Of a DNA stretch of 64,000 nt, positions 38,183-46,164 are shown in pieces. Numbering within the stretch: position 1 is the first letter of the stretch; every line of letters starts with the position of its first letter. The notes under the pieces were generated by a model that had not been told where the DNA came from, ran no database searches, and saw only the letters and a list, made by a program, of their open reading frames with translations. Position numbers and translations under genes: made by a program. This stretch comes from Streptomyces sp. NBC_00178 (GTDB taxonomy: Bacteria > Actinomycetota > Actinomycetes > Streptomycetales > Streptomycetaceae): the NCBI RefSeq assembly GCF_036206005.1, contig NZ_CP108143.1, positions 4,369,501 through 4,433,500 on the forward strand, in the 5' to 3' direction.

Positions 38183-38647
38183 TCACGCCCGGGGGCGGCG
38201 GACCATGTACACGTCGACGGGGTCCTCGCGCTCCAGGGTGAACCCGTGGCGCTCGTACAGGCCACGGGCAGCGCTGCCCTGGAGGACCTGCAGCCGGACC
38301 GCCACGCCCTCGGCGTCGGCGCGGGCCAGGAGCCCGGTGAGGACAGAGGTGCCTATGCCCCTGCCCTGGAGTTCCGGGGCGAGGTAGAAGTTCTCCAGCC
38401 ACCAGCCGTCCTCGGAAGGGCGCAGAGTGACGCAGCCCGAGAGTGTCCCCTCCCCCTCTGCCACGACCACGGACGTGTGCTCGGGCAGGTAGGAGTCCCG
38501 CAGGCGCTGCCGCACGCGGTGCTCGTCGTAACGCCCCAGACGCTCCAGGTCGGGGCGCATCACGACGGCCCTCAGCTCGGCCATGACTTCCAGGTCCTCG
38601 GATGCGGCGGGGCGCAGGCCCCAGCTCCGGACGGTGCTCGTCGACAT
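38183..38647 (-). CDS. GNAT family N-acetyltransferase
   Basis: 154 aa. The acetyl-CoA loop is ELQGRGIGTSVL (Q/RxxGxG/A), preceded by the strand WWLENFYLAPE and followed by AVRLQVLQGSAARGLYERHGF, the classic GNAT C-terminal pattern. Substrate unknown. Convergent with the DUF397 gene. Confidence 0.87.
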   Translation of the reverse strand: MSTSTVRSWGLRPAASEDLEVMAELRAVVMRPDLERLGRYDEHRVRQRLRDSYLPEHTSVVVAEGEGTLSGCVTLRPSEDGWWLENFYLAPELQGRGIGTSVLTGLLARADAEGVAVRLQVLQGSAARGLYERHGFTLEREDPVDVYMVRRPRA

Positions 38648-38691
38648 GGCCCGGATTCAAGCAGCCGGGCCCGCGTCGGTGCGTAGGTGTC

Positions 38692-39576
38692 TCAGTTCTG
38701 CTGGAACAGGTCCGTCGCCGAGGACGCGCTGAGGGCCAGGGTCAGATAGCGGTCGAGCGCCCCGGGATCGGTGCATTCCCTGATGCGGGCGCTGATCTCA
38801 CCGCTCACGGTGATCCCGCGCTGCTCCAGCACCTGCACCACGGCCTCCGCCTTGCCTTCGGCCTTGCCTTCGGCCCTGCCCTCGGCGCGCAGGCGCTGTG
38901 AGGATTCCGAGCGGAAGAAAGACAGGTCCACGGCCATGAGGTCCCTCCAGATCTGAGCGGCTGGGGACGTGCCCAGCCCGAGTTCGGTGAGCTCGCCGAA
39001 GATGACCGCTGTCTCTTCGTCGAGGGTCTTCAACGCGGTGGCCAGCGCTTCGAGTATGGCAGGCGCATTCGGGTCCTTACCATGTGTAATCGCCGAGAAC
39101 GTGGCGAGGGGGACATCGCGAGCGGCCACCGAGGGATCGGTCACGGCGGGCACATTGTGCGGACCCAGCACCAGCGGCCGGACTGTGAGCGAGGCCCATT
39201 CCGGCGGGCCGATGCGGATGGGCCGCGCCGCCCACAGGGCCGTGGCCTCGTCCTGGCAGACGACGAGCAGCACGGGAGCGATGCCGTACTTGGCGTTGAG
39301 GTGGGCGAGATAGTAGGTCCAGCTGCTCGGCTTGGACGGGTCCTTCTTCCCCTGGGACTCGACGGCCAGCAGGTACGGTCTGCCATCGGCGGTCTCCACC
39401 CGCAGCAGGGTGTCGAGACGGCGTTCCAGAGGCTGGGTCTCGGTGAGGTCCGTCGTGAGGACCGAAACGTCGACGGTGTCGGGAAAGGGGATGCCCAGGG
39501 CTCTGAACGTCCTGGTGAAGATGCCCGGATCTTCCTGGAAGATCCGGTTCATCGCCTCGTGCGATGAGTTGACCAT
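38692..39576 (-). CDS. PD-(D/E)xK-like nuclease-fold protein (Rpn/YhgA-like)
   Basis: 294 aa. Residues 50-80 contain ERRLDTLLRVE and YLLAVESQGKKD: D55, E73, Q75 and K77/K78 sit like the catalytic residues of the PD-(D/E)xK fold in Rpn/YhgA recombination-promoting nucleases. WTYYLAHLNAKYGIAPVLLVVCQD follows as in that family. Near residue 230 an EGRAEGKAEGKAE repeat forms a charged helix typical of Rpn proteins. Metal-dependent DNA cleavage is inferred; no transposase or toxin partner is adjacent. Many copies exist in streptomycete genomes. Confidence 0.72.
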   Translation of the reverse strand: MVNSSHEAMNRIFQEDPGIFTRTFRALGIPFPDTVDVSVLTTDLTETQPLERRLDTLLRVETADGRPYLLAVESQGKKDPSKPSSWTYYLAHLNAKYGIAPVLLVVCQDEATALWAARPIRIGPPEWASLTVRPLVLGPHNVPAVTDPSVAARDVPLATFSAITHGKDPNAPAILEALATALKTLDEETAVIFGELTELGLGTSPAAQIWRDLMAVDLSFFRSESSQRLRAEGRAEGKAEGKAEAVVQVLEQRGITVSGEISARIRECTDPGALDRYLTLALSASSATDLFQQN

Positions 39577-39709
39577 GATCGGAAGCTATGGCCCGCCGCG
39601 CCTCTCGCCCTGCCGAAGGAGGAGACAGTTGCCGGAAGAGGTGATCCCTCGAACGGCCGGCCGGGCGTTCCGAACAGCGGCTCTGCGGCGCACCGATGGG
39701 TGTCCGCGT

Positions 39710-39737
39710 TTGACCGGTCCCTCGCAGGGGGTAAGAT
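39710..39737 (+). promoter_or_regulatory. S10 operon promoter (rpsJ)
   Basis: TTGACC (39710-39715), 16-nt spacer, TAAGAT (39732-39737). A second, weaker candidate is TTGGCC at 39749 with CACACT at 39774. The first gives a leader of about 350 nt before rpsJ; the rest of the 518-nt gap has no gene. Confidence 0.6.
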
Positions 39738-40007
39738 CCCGGACCCGATTGGCCAGGCCCACGGGCCGTATGGCACACTAGCCAGGTTGCTCGGTTGAGT
39801 GTCAATGCTGCACGCCTCCCGCCGGGAGGACCGGAAGCGAGTCCCACAGTACTCGTCGACCCCCAGGGTCGGACGTACGGGAATCTTTCGGGAAGTGCCA
39901 GTGGGGCACCGGCCAGGCGCCCGGTGGGGTTTCGCCCCCGGCAGCGCGGTTTCGGCCCGCACCCCCTTGGTTGGGAAATCCTTCGGGAGATCTACGTAGA
40001 GGGGATG

Positions 40008-40034
40008 CGACACGCCCGACCGCGTGGGTCGGAG
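40008..40034 (+). promoter_or_regulatory. conserved leader hairpin upstream of rpsJ
   Basis: Second copy of the element at 22987-23013: CCCGACCGCGTGGGTCGG with flanks, 26 of 27 bases identical. It ends 60 nt before the rpsJ start. AGGTTA also follows both copies at similar distances. Confidence 0.75.
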
Positions 40035-40094
40035 GCGAGGTTACGAGAACCGCCGGGTCCCAGAGCGTTATGAGAGACAGGACTACTAGTAGCC

Positions 40095-40403
40095 ATGGCG
40101 GGACAGAAGATCCGCATCCGGCTCAAGGCCTACGACCACGAGGTCATCGACTCCTCGGCGAAGAAGATCGTCGAGACGGTGACCCGCACTGGTGCGTCGG
40201 TCGCAGGCCCGGTGCCGCTGCCCACTGAGAAGAACGTGTACTGCGTCATCAAGTCGCCGCACAAGTACAAGGACTCTCGCGAGCACTTCGAGATGCGCAC
40301 GCACAAGCGCCTCATCGACATCCTCGACCCCACGCCGAAGACGGTTGACTCGCTGATGCGTCTCGACCTGCCGGCCGGCGTCGACATCGAGATCAAGCTC
40401 TGA
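40095..40403 (+). CDS. rpsJ: 30S ribosomal protein S10
   Basis: 102 aa (MAGQKIRIRLKAYDHEVIDS). Typical S10 with RTHKRLIDILDPTPKTVDSLMRLDLPAGVDIEIKL. S10 (NusE) belongs to the 30S head and also binds NusG and NusB in antitermination. First gene of a run of 20 ribosomal genes; rplC follows after 14 nt. Confidence 0.98.
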   Translation: MAGQKIRIRLKAYDHEVIDSSAKKIVETVTRTGASVAGPVPLPTEKNVYCVIKSPHKYKDSREHFEMRTHKRLIDILDPTPKTVDSLMRLDLPAGVDIEIKL

Positions 40404-40417
40404 GGGGACGGGCCGAG

Positions 40418-41062
40418 ATGAGCAAGAACATCAAGGGCGTCCTGGGCGAGAAGCTCGGCATGACCCAGGTCTGGGACGAGAACAACCGGGTTGTCCCGGT
40501 GACCGTCGTCAAGGCCGGTCCGTGCGTCGTGACGCAGGTCCGCACGAACGACAGCGACGGCTACGAGTCGGTCCAGATCGCCTTCGGCGAGATCGACCCG
40601 CGCAAGGTGAACAAGCCCCTCAAGGGCCACTTCGCCAAGGCCGACGTCACCCCGCGCCGCCACCTGGTGGAGCTCCGCACCCCTGACGCCAGCGAGTACA
40701 CGCTGGGCCAGGAGGTCACTGCCGAGGTGTTCGAGTCCGGCGTCAAGGTCGACGTCACGGGCAAGAGCAAGGGCAAGGGCTTCGCCGGTGTCATGAAGCG
40801 TCACAACTTCAAGGGCCTCGGCGCCGGTCACGGCGTCCAGCGCAAGCACCGTTCCCCCGGTTCGATCGGTGGCTGCGCCACCCCTGGGCGTGTCTTCAAG
40901 GGCATGCGCATGGCCGGTCGCATGGGTAACGAGCGCGTCACCACCCAGAACCTGACCATCCACGCGGTTGACGCGGAGAAGGGTCTGCTCCTCATCAAGG
41001 GCGCAGTCCCCGGTCCGAACGGCGGCCTCGTCCTGGTCCGTACCGCGGCCAAGGGGGCTTGA
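40418..41062 (+). CDS. rplC: 50S ribosomal protein L3
   Basis: 214 aa (MSKNIKGVLGEKLGMTQVWD). GFAGVMKRHNFKGLGAGHGVQRKHRSPGSIGGCATPGRVFKGMRMAGRMG is the conserved loop that enters the peptidyl-transferase region. Early-assembly protein of the 50S subunit. GGGACGGGCCGAG precedes the ATG. Second gene of the S10 operon. Confidence 0.98.
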   Translation: MSKNIKGVLGEKLGMTQVWDENNRVVPVTVVKAGPCVVTQVRTNDSDGYESVQIAFGEIDPRKVNKPLKGHFAKADVTPRRHLVELRTPDASEYTLGQEVTAEVFESGVKVDVTGKSKGKGFAGVMKRHNFKGLGAGHGVQRKHRSPGSIGGCATPGRVFKGMRMAGRMGNERVTTQNLTIHAVDAEKGLLLIKGAVPGPNGGLVLVRTAAKGA

Positions 41063-41066
41063 GGTA

Positions 41067-41717
41067 ATGAGCACCATTGACATCCTTTCGCCGGCAGGCG
41101 ACAAGGCCGGTACCGTCGAGCTCCCCGCGGAGATCTTCGACGCGAAGACCAGCGTTCCGCTGATCCACCAGGTCGTTGTCGCACAGCTGGCAGCTGCCCG
41201 TCAGGGCACGCACAAGACCAAGCGTCGCGGCGAAGTCCGTGGTGGTGGCCGCAAGCCGTACCGCCAGAAGGGCACCGGCCGCGCCCGCCAGGGTTCGACC
41301 CGCGCGCCGCAGTTCGCCGGCGGTGGCGTCGTCCACGGCCCGCAGCCGCGTGACTACTCGCAGCGCACCCCGAAGAAGATGAAGGCCGCCGCCCTCCGCG
41401 GTGCCCTCTCGGACCGGGCGCGTCACTCCCGCATCCACGTCGTCACCGGCGTGGTCGAGGGTGGGATCTCCACCAAGGCCGCCAAGACGCTGTTCGGCAA
41501 GATCTCGGAGCGCAGCAACCTGCTCCTGGTCGTCGAGCGTGCCGACGAGGCCGCGTGGCTGTCCGCTCGCAACCTGCCCCAGGTGCACATCCTGGAGCCG
41601 GGCCAGCTGAACACGTACGACGTGATCGTCTCTGACGACGTGGTCTTCACCCAGGCCGCTTTCGAGTCCTTCGTGTCTGGCCCCCAGACCGCTGAGACCG
41701 AAGGGAGCGCCGCCTGA
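41067..41717 (+). CDS. rplD: 50S ribosomal protein L4
   Basis: 216 aa; the start MSTIDILSPAGDKAGTVELP at 41067 is 4 nt after the rplC stop with GAGGT within the overlap region. Conserved GTHKTKRRGEVRGGGRKPYRQKGTGRARQGS is the extended loop lining the exit tunnel. In E. coli L4 represses the S10 operon; whether it does here is unknown. The stop overlaps the rplW start by 1 nt. Confidence 0.97.
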   Translation: MSTIDILSPAGDKAGTVELPAEIFDAKTSVPLIHQVVVAQLAAARQGTHKTKRRGEVRGGGRKPYRQKGTGRARQGSTRAPQFAGGGVVHGPQPRDYSQRTPKKMKAAALRGALSDRARHSRIHVVTGVVEGGISTKAAKTLFGKISERSNLLLVVERADEAAWLSARNLPQVHILEPGQLNTYDVIVSDDVVFTQAAFESFVSGPQTAETEGSAA

Positions 41718-42040
41718 TGAGTGAGGCGACCGTTACCAGCAAGACCTACTCGGACCCGCGTGACGTTCTCGTCAAGCCCGTCGTGTCCGAGAAGAGCTAC
41801 GCGCTGCTCGACGAGAACAAGTACACCTTCATCGTCGCGCCCGGCTCCAACAAGACCCAGATCAAGCAGGCCGTGGAAGCGGTCTTCTCGGTCAAGGTCA
41901 CCGGGGTCAACACGATCAACCGGCAGGGCAAGCGCAAGCGGACCAAGACCGGCTTCGGCAAGCGCGCTGACACCAAGCGCGCCATCGTGACCCTCGCCGA
42001 GGGCGACCGTATCGACATCTTCGGCGGCCCGACCTCCTAG
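41717..42040 (+). CDS. rplW: 50S ribosomal protein L23
   Basis: 107 aa (MSEATVTSKTYSDPRDVLVK), ATG overlapping the rplD stop (TGATG). VVSEKSYALLDENKYTFIV and the loop NRQGKRKRTKTGFGKRADTKRAIVTL identify L23, at the tunnel exit where trigger factor and SRP dock. Translationally coupled to rplD. Confidence 0.98.
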   Translation: MSEATVTSKTYSDPRDVLVKPVVSEKSYALLDENKYTFIVAPGSNKTQIKQAVEAVFSVKVTGVNTINRQGKRKRTKTGFGKRADTKRAIVTLAEGDRIDIFGGPTS

Positions 42041-42078
42041 TGAGGTCGAGTCGTCCGGAATCGGACGAGGACTGAGAA

Positions 42079-42915
42079 ATGGGTATCCGCAAGTACAAGC
42101 CGACGACCCCGGGCCGTCGTGGCTCCAGCGTCGCCGACTTTGTCGAGATCACGCGGTCCACGCCGGAGAAGTCGCTGGTCCGCCCCCTGCACAGCAAGGG
42201 CGGCCGTAACAACGCCGGTCGTGTGACCGTTCGCCACCAGGGCGGTGGCCACAAGCGCGCCTACCGCGTGATCGACTTCCGTCGTCACGACAAGGACGGC
42301 GTGCCGGCCAAGGTCGCGCACATCGAGTACGACCCGAACCGCACCGCGCGCATCGCGCTGCTGCACTACGCGGACGGCGAGAAGCGTTACATCGTCGCCC
42401 CCCGTGGTCTGTCGCAGGGTGACCGCGTCGAGAACGGTCCGACCGCAGACATCAAGCCGGGCAACAACCTGGCGCTGCGCAACATCCCGGTCGGTACGAC
42501 CATCCACGCCATCGAGCTCCGGCCCGGCGGCGGTGCGAAGTTCGCCCGTTCCGCAGGTGCTTCGGTGCAGCTGCTGGCGAAGGAGGGCACCATGGCCCAC
42601 CTTCGTATGCCTTCCGGAGAGATCCGGCTGGTCGACGCCCGCTGCCGCGCCACCATCGGTGAGGTCGGCAACGCCGAGCAGTCGAACATCAACTGGGGCA
42701 AGGCCGGCCGTATGCGCTGGAAGGGCGTTCGCCCGACCGTCCGCGGTGTCGCGATGAACCCGGTTGACCACCCGCACGGTGGTGGTGAAGGCAAGACCTC
42801 CGGTGGACGTCACCCGGTCTCGCCGTGGGGTCAGAAGGAGGGTCGTACTCGCTCGCCGAAGAAGGCATCGAGCAAGTACATCGTCCGCCGCCGCAAGACG
42901 AACAAGAAGCGCTAG
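42079..42915 (+). CDS. rplB: 50S ribosomal protein L2
   Basis: 278 aa (MGIRKYKPTTPGRRGSSVAD). KGGRNNAGRVTVRHQGGGHKRAYR and the C-terminal WKGVRPTVRGVAMNPVDHPHGGGEGKTSGGRHPVSPWG (catalytic-region His motif) are canonical. L2 contacts the peptidyl-transferase centre and subunit interface. Downstream rpsS starts after 12 nt. Confidence 0.99.
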   Translation: MGIRKYKPTTPGRRGSSVADFVEITRSTPEKSLVRPLHSKGGRNNAGRVTVRHQGGGHKRAYRVIDFRRHDKDGVPAKVAHIEYDPNRTARIALLHYADGEKRYIVAPRGLSQGDRVENGPTADIKPGNNLALRNIPVGTTIHAIELRPGGGAKFARSAGASVQLLAKEGTMAHLRMPSGEIRLVDARCRATIGEVGNAEQSNINWGKAGRMRWKGVRPTVRGVAMNPVDHPHGGGEGKTSGGRHPVSPWGQKEGRTRSPKKASSKYIVRRRKTNKKR

Positions 42916-42927
42916 GAGCGGGTTTAG

Positions 42928-43209
42928 ATGCCGCGCAGTCTCAAGAAGGGGCCCTTCGTCGACGGCCACCTCATCAAGAAGGTGGACGTACAGAACGAGG
43001 CAGGCACCAAGAACGTCATCAAGACCTGGTCCCGTCGCTCGATGATCGTCCCGGCCATGCTGGGTCACACCATCGCGGTGCACAACGGCAAGATCCACGT
43101 CCCGGTGTTCGTCACCGAGTCGATGGTCGGCCACAAGCTCGGCGAGTTCTCGCCGACTCGCACCTTCCGCGGCCACGTCAAGGACGACCGGAAGTCGAAG
43201 CGCCGCTAA
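42928..43209 (+). CDS. rpsS: 30S ribosomal protein S19
   Basis: 93 aa (MPRSLKKGPFVDGHLIKKVD). KTWSRRSMIVPAMLGHTIAVHNGK and the VTESMVGHKLGEFSPTRTFRGH C-terminal block are diagnostic. S19 is in the 30S head, next to S13. GGAGCGGGTTTAG supplies the ribosome site. Confidence 0.98.
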   Translation: MPRSLKKGPFVDGHLIKKVDVQNEAGTKNVIKTWSRRSMIVPAMLGHTIAVHNGKIHVPVFVTESMVGHKLGEFSPTRTFRGHVKDDRKSKRR

Positions 43210-43252
43210 CCGCGGGGTGGAAACGACTATGACTTACACCGAAGGGACAACC

Positions 43253-43600
43253 ATGGAAGCCAGGGCCCAGGCGCGGTACATCCGCGTCACGCCCATGAAG
43301 GCCCGCCGCGTGGTGGACCTCATCCGTGGCATGGATGCCACGGAGGCTCAGGCGGTCCTGCGTTTCGCCCCGCAGGCCGCGAGCGTGCCGGTTGGCAAGG
43401 TGCTGGACAGCGCCATCGCCAACGCTGCACACAACTACGACCACACCGACGCCTCTTCGCTGGTCATCAGCGAGGCGTACGTGGACGAGGGCCCGACCCT
43501 GAAGCGGTTCCGTCCGCGTGCTCAGGGCCGTGCCTACCGGATCCGTAAGCGGACCAGCCACATCACCGTGGTCGTCAGCAGCAAGGAAGGAACCCGGTAA
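43253..43600 (+). CDS. rplV: 50S ribosomal protein L22
   Basis: 115 aa from MEARAQARYIRVTPMKARRV with GAAGGGA 6 nt upstream; in-frame starts 12 codons earlier lack family conservation. The tunnel-lining hairpin ends in KRFRPRAQGRAYRIRKRTSHITVVV, the macrolide-associated loop, and is unaltered. The stop overlaps the rpsC start. Confidence 0.96.
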   Translation: MEARAQARYIRVTPMKARRVVDLIRGMDATEAQAVLRFAPQAASVPVGKVLDSAIANAAHNYDHTDASSLVISEAYVDEGPTLKRFRPRAQGRAYRIRKRTSHITVVVSSKEGTR

Positions 43601-44436
43601 TGGGCCAGAAGGTTAACCCGCATGGGTTCCGACTCGGCATTACCACGGACTTCAAGTCCCGTTGGTACGCCGACAAGCTGTACAAGGACTACGTCAAGGA
43701 AGACGTCGCCATTCGTCGCATGATGACGAAGGGCATGGAGCGGGCCGGCATCTCCAAGGTGGAGATCGAGCGCACCCGTGACCGCGTCCGCGTTGACATC
43801 CACACCGCCCGCCCGGGCATCGTCATCGGCCGCCGTGGCGCCGAGGCCGACCGCATCCGTGGCGAGCTGGAGAAGCTGACCGGCAAGCAGGTCCAGCTGA
43901 ACATCCTCGAGGTCAAGAACCCCGAGGTGGACGCTCAGCTGGTGGCCCAGGCCGTCGCCGAGCAGCTCTCCTCCCGCGTCTCCTTCCGTCGTGCCATGCG
44001 CAAGAGCATGCAGAGCACGATGAAGGCCGGCGCCAAGGGCATCAAGATCCAGTGCGGTGGCCGCCTCGGCGGCGCCGAGATGTCCCGCTCGGAGTTCTAC
44101 CGCGAGGGCCGTGTGCCCCTGCACACGCTCCGTGCGAACGTCGACTACGGCTTCTTCGAGGCCAAGACGACCTTCGGCCGCATCGGCGTGAAGGTCTGGA
44201 TCTACAAGGGCGACGTCAAGAACATCGCCGAGGTTCGCGCCGAGAACGCCGCGGCCCGCGCCGGCAACCGTCCGGCTCGTGGCGGCGCTGACCGCCCGGC
44301 CGGCCGCGGTGGCCGTGGTGGCGAGCGTGGCGGCCGCGGCCGCAAGCCGCAGCAGTCCGCGCCGGCAGCCGAGGCCCCCAAGGCCGACGCTCCCGCCGCC
44401 GCTGCTCCGGCTGAGAGCACCGGAACGGAGGCCTGA
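43600..44436 (+). CDS. rpsC: 30S ribosomal protein S3
   Basis: 278 aa (MGQKVNPHGFRLGITTDFKS). KH domain GIVIGRRGAEADRIRGEL and the conserved KIQCGGRLGGAEMSR block. Residues from about 225 to the end form an Arg-Gly-Gly and Ala-rich tail (RPARGGADRPAGRGG...), longer than in E. coli (233 aa). S3 sits at the mRNA entry tunnel. ATG overlaps the rplV stop. Confidence 0.98.
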   Translation: MGQKVNPHGFRLGITTDFKSRWYADKLYKDYVKEDVAIRRMMTKGMERAGISKVEIERTRDRVRVDIHTARPGIVIGRRGAEADRIRGELEKLTGKQVQLNILEVKNPEVDAQLVAQAVAEQLSSRVSFRRAMRKSMQSTMKAGAKGIKIQCGGRLGGAEMSRSEFYREGRVPLHTLRANVDYGFFEAKTTFGRIGVKVWIYKGDVKNIAEVRAENAAARAGNRPARGGADRPAGRGGRGGERGGRGRKPQQSAPAAEAPKADAPAAAAPAESTGTEA

Positions 44437-44441
44437 CCGAA

Positions 44442-44861
44442 ATGCTGATCCCCCGTAGGGTCAAGCACCGCAAGCAGCACCACCCGAAGCGCAGCGGTAT
44501 GTCCAAGGGTGGCACGCAGGTTGCGTTCGGCGAGTACGGCATCCAGGCGCTGACCCCGGCGTACGTGACGAACCGCCAGATCGAGGCAGCTCGTATCGCG
44601 ATGACCCGCCACATCAAGCGTGGCGGCAAGGTCTGGATCAACATCTACCCGGACCGCCCCCTCACGAAGAAGCCTGCCGAGACCCGCATGGGTTCCGGTA
44701 AGGGTTCTCCCGAGTGGTGGATCGCGAACGTCAAGCCCGGTCGGGTGATGTTCGAGCTGTCCTACCCGAACGAGAAGATTGCTCGTGAGGCGCTCACCCG
44801 CGCTGCTCACAAGCTTCCGATGAAGTGCCGGATCGTTCGGCGCGAGGCAGGTGAGTCGTGA
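44442..44861 (+). CDS. rplP: 50S ribosomal protein L16
   Basis: 139 aa (MLIPRRVKHRKQHHPKRSGM). TRHIKRGGKVWINIYPDRPLTKKPAETRMGSGKGSPEWW is the L16 core that contacts the A-site tRNA and 5S rRNA; it forms late in 50S assembly. The stop overlaps the rpmC start. Confidence 0.98.
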   Translation: MLIPRRVKHRKQHHPKRSGMSKGGTQVAFGEYGIQALTPAYVTNRQIEAARIAMTRHIKRGGKVWINIYPDRPLTKKPAETRMGSGKGSPEWWIANVKPGRVMFELSYPNEKIAREALTRAAHKLPMKCRIVRREAGES

Positions 44862-45085
44862 TGTCGGCCGGTACCAAGGCGTCCGAGCTGCGCGAGCTGG
44901 GCGGCGAGGAGCTCCTCAACAAGCTCCGCGAGGCCAAGGAAGAGCTGTTCAACCTCCGCTTCCAGGCGGCGACCGGACAGCTCGAGAACCACGGTCGGCT
45001 CAAGTCCGTCCGTAAGGACATCGCCCGGATCTACACCCTGATGCGCGAGCGCGAGCTGGGCATCGAGACGGTGGAGAGCGTCTGA
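44861..45085 (+). CDS. rpmC: 50S ribosomal protein L29
   Basis: 74 aa from the ATG at 44861 (MSAGTKASELRELGGEELLN), which overlaps the rplP stop as TGATG; a GTG one codon earlier is in frame. Two-helix protein with LFNLRFQAATGQLENHGRL. Located at the tunnel exit beside L23. Overlaps the rpsQ start. Confidence 0.97.
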   Translation: MSAGTKASELRELGGEELLNKLREAKEELFNLRFQAATGQLENHGRLKSVRKDIARIYTLMRERELGIETVESV

Positions 45086-45369
45086 TGAGCGAGAAGACTG
45101 TGACTGAGACCAACACCGAGCGCGGTTTCCGCAAGACCCGTGAGGGTCTGGTCGTCAGCGACAAGATGGACAAGACCGTCGTCGTCGCTGTCGAGGACCG
45201 CGTCAAGCACGCGCTGTACGGCAAGGTCATCCGCCGTACCAACAAGCTCAAGGCCCACGACGAGCAGAACGCTGCGGGCGTCGGCGACCGTGTCCTCCTC
45301 ATGGAGACGCGTCCGCTGTCCGCCACGAAGCGCTGGCGCATCGTCGAGATCCTCGAGAAGGCCAAGTAA
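45085..45369 (+). CDS. rpsQ: 30S ribosomal protein S17
   Basis: 94 aa (MSEKTVTETNTERGFRKTRE). OB-fold core GLVVSDKMDKTVVVAVEDRVKHALYGKVIRRTNKLKAHDE and VGDRVLLMETRPLSATKRWRIVEILEK. Binds 16S helices 7 and 11 early in assembly. Two strong hairpins follow before rplN. Confidence 0.98.
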   Translation: MSEKTVTETNTERGFRKTREGLVVSDKMDKTVVVAVEDRVKHALYGKVIRRTNKLKAHDEQNAAGVGDRVLLMETRPLSATKRWRIVEILEKAK

Positions 45370-45371
45370 TC

Positions 45372-45441
45372 CCTGAGGGGGTCTCCCCTCAGGACAGTTC
45401 CGCCAGGCTCGGCGGGGGCCGCTTCACCGCGGCCCCCGCCG
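45372..45441 (+). other. two tandem hairpins in the rpsQ-rplN gap
   Basis: Stem 1: CCTGAGGGG (45372-45380)/CCCCTCAGG (45385-45393), loop GTCT. Stem 2: CGGCGGGGGCCGC (45410-45422)/GCGGCCCCCGCCG (45429-45441), loop TTCACC. Both perfect, neither followed by T residues. They mark the S10/spc junction. Confidence 0.85.
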
Positions 45442-45469
45442 GGAACCGGCAGACGATCAGGAGATAGAC

Positions 45470-45838
45470 GTGATCCAGCAGGAGTCGCGACTGCGCGTCG
45501 CCGACAACACGGGTGCGAAGGAAATTCTCACCATCCGTGTTCTCGGTGGCTCGGGTCGCCGCTACGCGGGTATCGGTGACGTCATCGTCGCCACCGTCAA
45601 GGACGCGATCCCCGGTGGCAACGTGAAGAAGGGTGACGTCGTCAAGGCCGTCATCGTTCGCACCGTCAAGGAGCGCCGTCGCCAGGATGGCTCGTACATC
45701 CGCTTCGACGAGAACGCCGCTGTCATTCTCAAGAACGACGGCGACCCCCGCGGCACCCGTATCTTCGGCCCGGTGGGCCGAGAGCTGCGCGAGAAGAAGT
45801 TCATGAAGATCATCTCGCTCGCGCCGGAGGTGCTGTAA
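45470..45838 (+). CDS. rplN: 50S ribosomal protein L14
   Basis: 122 aa from a GTG (MIQQESRLRVADNTGAKEIL) with AGGAG 6 nt upstream. The five-stranded barrel VADNTGAKEILTIRVLGG, DVVKAVIVRT and RFDENAAVILKNDGDPRGTRIFGPVGRELR are invariant L14 segments. Forms intersubunit bridges B5 and B8. Confidence 0.98.
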   Translation: MIQQESRLRVADNTGAKEILTIRVLGGSGRRYAGIGDVIVATVKDAIPGGNVKKGDVVKAVIVRTVKERRRQDGSYIRFDENAAVILKNDGDPRGTRIFGPVGRELREKKFMKIISLAPEVL

Positions 45839-45840
45839 GC

Positions 45841-46164
45841 ATGAAGATCAAGAAGGGCGACCTGGTTCAGGTCATCACCGGTAAGGACAAGGGCAAGCAG
45901 GGCAAGGTCATCGTTGCCTTCCCCGCCCAGGACCGTGTCCTCGTCGAGGGTGTCAACCGGGTCAAGAAGCACACCAAGGCCGGTCAGACGGCTCGCGGCT
46001 CGCAGACCGGTGGCATTGTCACCACCGAGGCCCCGATTCACGTCAGCAATGTTCAGCTGGTCGTGGAGAAGGACGGCAACAAGGTCGTCACCCGCGTCGG
46101 CTACCGCTTTGACGACGAGGGCAAGAAGATCCGCGTTGCCAAGCGGACCGGTGAGGACATCTGA
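45841..46164 (+). CDS. rplX: 50S ribosomal protein L24
   Basis: 107 aa (MKIKKGDLVQVITGKDKGKQ), KOW motif within GDLVQVITGKDKGKQGKVI. An assembly initiator of the 50S subunit. Starts 2 nt after the rplN stop; its stop overlaps the rplE start. Confidence 0.98.
   Translation: MKIKKGDLVQVITGKDKGKQGKVIVAFPAQDRVLVEGVNRVKKHTKAGQTARGSQTGGIVTTEAPIHVSNVQLVVEKDGNKVVTRVGYRFDDEGKKIRVAKRTGEDI

Noticed and set aside
27559..39576. Prophage or integrative element
   Set aside because: No integrase, excisionase, replication or transfer gene, no tRNA with a repeated 3' end and no structural phage genes were found.
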